Origin: Tricholoma matsutake
Lineage: Eukaryota > Basidiomycota > Agaricomycetes > Agaricales > Tricholomataceae
Direction of reading: 5' to 3'
NCBI GenBank assembly: GCA_026075535.2
Contig: AP026545.1
Span: 3,224,001 to 3,288,000, forward strand
Length of the DNA stretch: 64,000 bases
Shown here: piece by piece, positions 59,737 through 64,000 of the stretch
Position numbering within the stretch: position 1 is the first letter of the stretch
Layout of the letters: each line of letters opens with the position of its first letter
Translations under genes and position numbers: made by a program
The notes under the pieces: model-generated
The model's input: only the letters and a program-made list of their open reading frames with translations
Told to the model about the DNA's origin: nothing
Databases searched by the model: none

Positions 59737-61624
59737 TCATCTGGAATCATAATTTTAGGGTTAAAGCTGACTTCATTTCCTGCATAATATAAAGATATAG
59801 GATTTTTTACATCAGCAGGTGAAAGAGTAATATACCATAGTGGTGCACCTCTAAAAGCTACTAAAGACCATATCTCATTTTGCATGTATTTTTTTGCAGT
59901 TACTGATCCTGATACTTTACCCCCAATATGGTCAAGGTCACGAATAACTTGAAAGCAATTGATTTCTTCTTGGTTTGCAGGTTTTACAATATCTCCTTTA
60001 GACATTCTATCTGCAATGTTAGCAAGAACATCTTGATTGACATTTAGCAAATGTTCAGTAACATCATCAAATTTCTTTGTCTCAGCCAGAAGAAATCCAC
60101 CTGTAGTTGAAGCCTTAATTTGTTCATGACTAAAGGCAACAAAGGGAAAGTTTATATCTGTTTGAAAACGCTTGTCATGATACATCTGTAAACGTCTCTT
60201 ATGTTCTTTATCAGACAATGCAGTTGAGCCAATACCTCCATGGCCATATGGGAAAAGCCATGGAAATATCTGAGGATAAAGACCTGGATTCTGATAAATT
60301 GATTCTAAATGAGCACTCCATCCAACTGCAAGTACTTTTCCCTTATTTTCCCAGTGTTGCAAAGCTATTGCCTTTTGAGCATCTACAGATTTAGTATCCA
60401 GTTGGGCACCAGTTAATCCATGTACAATAAAAGGACAATCTCCTTGAGAAATACCATCATCAGTATTCTTGTCAAATACACTCATTCCTTCAGACACTTT
60501 ATTTGAAGCTTCCTGACAATATTCAATAGATACAGGTGGAGAATCCTCAGGATATCTTGCAAGATTGTCATATGATATTTGTAGATCACTATAGTCAACA
60601 TGATTCAACTTCAACCACTCAAGTGCCTTAGCTACATAGTTTCGCCTGACAAGAAGTGGAGTTTGTAAAAGATCTTGTTCAGTAGGTTTTAAAGGGCCAG
60701 TAAACAATATTGCTAGTACATCATCTAATTCTTCAATCGGTGGAGGTAAGATATTGTATACTTTTGGCACAGGTGATTCAAATGCAATGACATTGGCAAC
60801 CATCTTTCTCATACCACTTGATCCAACTTTTACAAATAAACAGTTGTGACATATACAGGCAACTAGCAACTTTTCAATAAAGTTAAGCTGTGACAGGACC
60901 TTTGGAACTTGTCCAAGCCACAAATTGTTTGCTAATGCAAGTCGGGGCACTTTACCTTTTTGGATACTTTGACGGCATTTATCACATATTTTATTGCATT
61001 TATAATCAAGAACAGGACCTTTAAATTCAGTCACCTTCTGAGTCAAAGAGGTGTGTTTGACTCGGGTAACACCATGTGCTTCCAGAATGCCAAGCATGCC
61101 CTGCCTTTTAAATGACTTAGTTGCATAACTGGCACTAACTCCCCACATACTGCACAACCTGCCTCTTCCAAACTTGATGGCTTTGAGGAGTTACACCAGT
61201 CTGTAATAATAGCATGGCTCAACTGTTTGGTTAATGGAGTTGGAGGAAATACTGTTGCATCAACCTGACTGGCTTCTTGATATCTCAGCCTGTTTTTTTC
61301 CAATCTCAATACCTTGGCAGAATTACTTTCATTTTTCTGTCAGTCTCGTTGTGTTTTGTTGCAATTGTTCCTTTGCTCATTTGTTTCCTTTTCAGAACAC
61401 TTTGCTACAGCTATTCTGTGATTTTTAACTGAATTTTCAAGCACTCCAATGAAAACAAATGTATACATGTTGCAACTTATACAATTGTGATTTTCAAATG
61501 CCTGTAGCATTTGCTCTTTTGGAACATGGGAATGCAGCACTATTTTATGAATGCGTGCAATTTTGTACAATGCTTGAATTGGCACATGGGATATGACATC
61601 CATAAAGGGCATGTTAGCATGCAC
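59737..61624 (-). pseudogene. Helitron protein, N-terminal part
   Basis: The protein starts near HVPIQALYKIARIHKIVLHS. It contains cysteine pairs (GCAVC, NKICDKC), the conserved region IAFESPVPKVYNILPPPIEE, and the start of the Rep (Helitron_like_N) domain with GGFLLAETKKFDD and SLVAFRGAPLWYITLSPADV. A TGA at 61340 (CGA expected) and a frameshift near 61110 break it. It ends at PDDC, exactly at the Gypsy insertion. Confidence 0.85.
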
Positions 61625-62440
61625 AAAGTTATCTTGTACAGGATATTTGGCATGTCCAACATCATCAACATGGTCTATGTATCAAAAATAAGTTTCAGGA
61701 GATACTTTGTCATTGTCTCCTGTAATATAGGGAGCTATAGCTGAGTAAGGAAATAGATAGGGTCTACCTCCCCCTGTTGGTAAACTCTCTGGATCACATG
61801 CAAAGAGACCAGACTGTGATAGTGGACATAAACTGGACAAGTATCTAGGCAGCAAGTTTCTGTACTGGTATTGGGTGACCTGACACATGCTCCTACCTGT
61901 TACCAGGATGATAAGTGCAGAAACCATGATGCTGACAAGAATGAGCCATGGTGCATTGTGTGTACAAGACAGCAGTTTCCCCTGGCAATGAAGATTAGCA
62001 ACAAATGCAGCACCAGAATGATGCTGAGCAGCATTGCATGATATAATTGGCTGAGGTATAAACAATGATCACAATTGAGCAACATAGTCATGTTGGAACA
62101 TACAATTGCAGGATAGTCATAAAAACAACAAGTGGCAATTCATTGCAACATGTCGAGCAGGAGCAATATACATGTACTACATAAGCACACCATAGAAGGT
62201 GGAACAATAATAATATGTACAGGGACCAAACTGATTTATCAAAAGCCCATGGACAATTGCAATGACACCATCTACAAAATAAACGAACAAGTTGTATAAT
62301 CGATGCAAAAATGAATAATAATAGGTCATGAATGCTGACTTCACCACACATTCTTTTGCAGTGCAATCAATCATTTGATCAGGCAGTAAAAATATTTCAA
62401 CATATTCATGTGGTTTCACATGCAATTCACAATAGTAGAC
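61625..62440. other. Helitron 5' flank, no gene seen
   Basis: AT-rich sequence upstream of the Helitron start with only short unrelated frames. The Helitron 5' terminus and promoter should lie here or further right, but I could not define them. Confidence 0.4.
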
Positions 62441-63020
62441 AGTCAATGCTGAGCATTCAGCATGACAAACCAATGGCACTGAATTAAAGGTGTTCCAATA
62501 GTATTGCTAGGTAACACAAGGCACAATCAGTGGCCACATCACACTTTATGAAAATTCATGTATGAAGTATCTATTTTCCATCAATGTTGAGCATTCGGCA
62601 CAAAAAGCAAGTTCAACTGCCAGCATTAAACTGTTCAAATAGTACAGCTAAACAAAAGAAAAGGGCAATCAGTAGTTACATCACAACACAAAAGTCTACA
62701 TACAGGGTATGTACTTTCCCTCAATGCTGAGAATTCAGCATAACAAACTACCAAGGGTGTTGACCTGGAGGTGTTCAAATTGTACTCCTAAACAATGCAC
62801 CAGGAAACATGCGACAATCAGTAGTTGCATTGCAACATGAACATACATGTACAGGGAACATATTTTCCATTGATGCTGAACATTCAGCATGACAATCCAC
62901 CAAGGGTATCAACCCGGAAGTGTTCAAATTGTATTTCTAAATAAGACATGAGGAAACAAGGGATAATCATTAGTTGCATTGCGCACAATACAAAACCTGC
63001 ATACAGAGTATGAATTTTCC
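62441..63020. repeat. Degenerate tandem repeat of about 140 bp
   Basis: Four copies of a core CAATGCTGAGCATTCAGCAT occur at about 62444, 62582, 62722 and 62872 (spacing 138-150 bp). Each is followed by a CAATCAGTAGTTACATCAC-like word at about 62525, 62667, 62813 and 62962. A fifth, partial unit follows to about 63020. The core is an imperfect palindrome. Confidence 0.8.
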
Positions 63021-64000
63021 AAGAAGCAAGATGCAATAGATGGAAGGAAAGATACAGCAAAAGCATACAGGACAAGGGACACAGTGGTGTATATTGATTG
63101 GATATGCATGATAGCAAGATTTGTTGGAAGAATCAACAAGTAAACATGTGATTTTGGTAACTACATTTTGTCTCCTTCATCGTTTACATTTGCATTTGCA
63201 TTTACATCCACAACAGGTGTGTCCGCATTCCCAGCAGGCTCATTGATAGTAAGGCAAGGTTTTATGAACCCGCGTGGGTATTGACAAAGGGCTTTGATAG
63301 GTAGAGGGACGCAAGTTGTAACCATTGCAATACCTCTACCCTTGCCCGAGTATGGCAGGTATTGCAGGTACAACAGGTCGCCAAACATGCTGAGTATTCT
63401 TTATTGTTCCTTTAAACTAACTACATTATTCTTTTTAGTATTCTCTCCCTCACAACATGCCCGTACCCTTCTCCCCATCCAAACGGGATGTGAGGCTGGT
63501 TGGAAGGGGTAAGATGATGACGGGGAGGTGGTACAACAATGGGGAGGCACCAGGAAGCTTGTGCAGTGGGAATGCCATGAGGTATGCAATTCCATGTTAC
63601 CTAATGACTCCCACTGACCACAAGAACTCCCATCACCTCCCGCGGTGGTAGGAAGATGCCACACCTGACCCCAACCCTCACATCCACCGCTGCGAGCCTC
63701 TCCCTTGCAAGGTGGATATAGAAAGTTAACAGCACCCCCATGACGACTGATATTGCACCCGCCCCCATGCCTTTGAGCAACTGCTCATTGGGTGGATGGT
63801 GGGTGCTACCAGATAACAATTCCAACAACGACGGGAATGATTGGATGTAGAAAAGCCCTAGCACCACTGAGCACCATGAATAATGACACTGTGTCCACCC
63901 CCGGAAATGAATGCTGAAGCAATGACCACACTCCAGCTCTTCTCTAACTCTGTGAACAACGATGGAGCGACTGGCTCGACCTAGCACCTCCCTTTTCCAT
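63021..64000. other. Unassigned right edge
   Basis: Several short frames exist, for example minus-strand 63161-63388 ending in an Asn/Ala/Val-rich tail and minus-strand 63601-63987 with a possible hydrophobic segment. None matches a family I know or shows clear splice support. This may be the edge of another element or gene that continues beyond the window. Confidence 0.35.

Larger units (their letters stand above)
44837..61624 (-). mobile_element. Helitron, split by a Gypsy insertion
   Basis: Rep and Pif1-like helicase segments read leftward on the minus strand, from an N-terminal region starting near 61624 to a stop at 44837. Removing the 9967-bp Gypsy element restores one continuous Rep domain. 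The Helitron coding length is then about 6.8 kb. I could not identify the TC 5' end or the hairpin-CTRR 3' end. The coding DNA is AT-rich and very poor in CpG compared with the host genes. Confidence 0.85.

Noticed and set aside
63601..63987. 128-aa minus-strand ORF with a hydrophobic stretch at the right edge
   Set aside because: No splice support, no start context and no recognisable family.
1..64000. tRNA or rRNA genes
   Set aside because: No cloverleaf with GGTTCGAAT-like B box and no conserved rRNA segment was seen on reading both strands; a tRNAscan run would be decisive.

Overview
The window reads as a gene-rich arm of an Agaricomycete (mushroom-forming basidiomycete) genome abutting a large nest of transposable elements. 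The evidence is short introns of about 48-65 nt with GT..AG ends, conserved housekeeping genes, and transposon families characteristic of Agaricomycetes: KDZ transposase with its cysteine cluster, Helitron with an N-terminal extension, and Ty3/Gypsy chromovirus. I cannot name the species.

Left part (1 to about 16.5 kb): ordinary host genes. They are the 3' part of the beta mitochondrial processing peptidase (+), a complete eight-exon SAM50 outer-membrane insertase gene (-), a 278-aa protein of unknown function (+), a small RING-H2 gene (+, 5' end unsure), a divergent Hsp104/ClpB-type disaggregase (-), and a five-exon gene with three ubiquitin-like domains (+). All are intact except the first, which is cut by the window edge. 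Two of them serve mitochondrial protein import.

Right part (about 17 to 63 kb): nested mobile DNA. A KDZ-type DNA transposon of about 25.8 kb (17029-42867) has inverted ends of about 330 bp. One end is split by a 2.9-kb non-autonomous LTR element (TSD ATGAT, 17 perfect 22-bp repeats). Inside lie a truncated Gypsy copy (-), a complete chromovirus (24673-30334, TSD GGCAA), two decayed accessory genes and the transposase gene. Next come a 725-bp palindromic element and a Helitron (about 44.8-61.6 kb) carrying a C-terminal USP-like protease domain. The Helitron is split in its Rep domain by a 10-kb Gypsy element with LTRs of about 1.1 kb. That Gypsy element carries an additional intron-containing zinc-cluster gene on its antisense strand. 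About 140-bp degenerate repeats lie beyond the Helitron.

One theme links the elements: nearly all their in-frame stops are TGA where a CGA arginine codon is expected, and the chromovirus LTR pair differs only at CpG-derived positions. This is what methylation followed by deamination would leave. The host genes show no such stops. Simple GCC/GGC-rich repeats recur in every part of the KDZ element, in any frame and on either strand.
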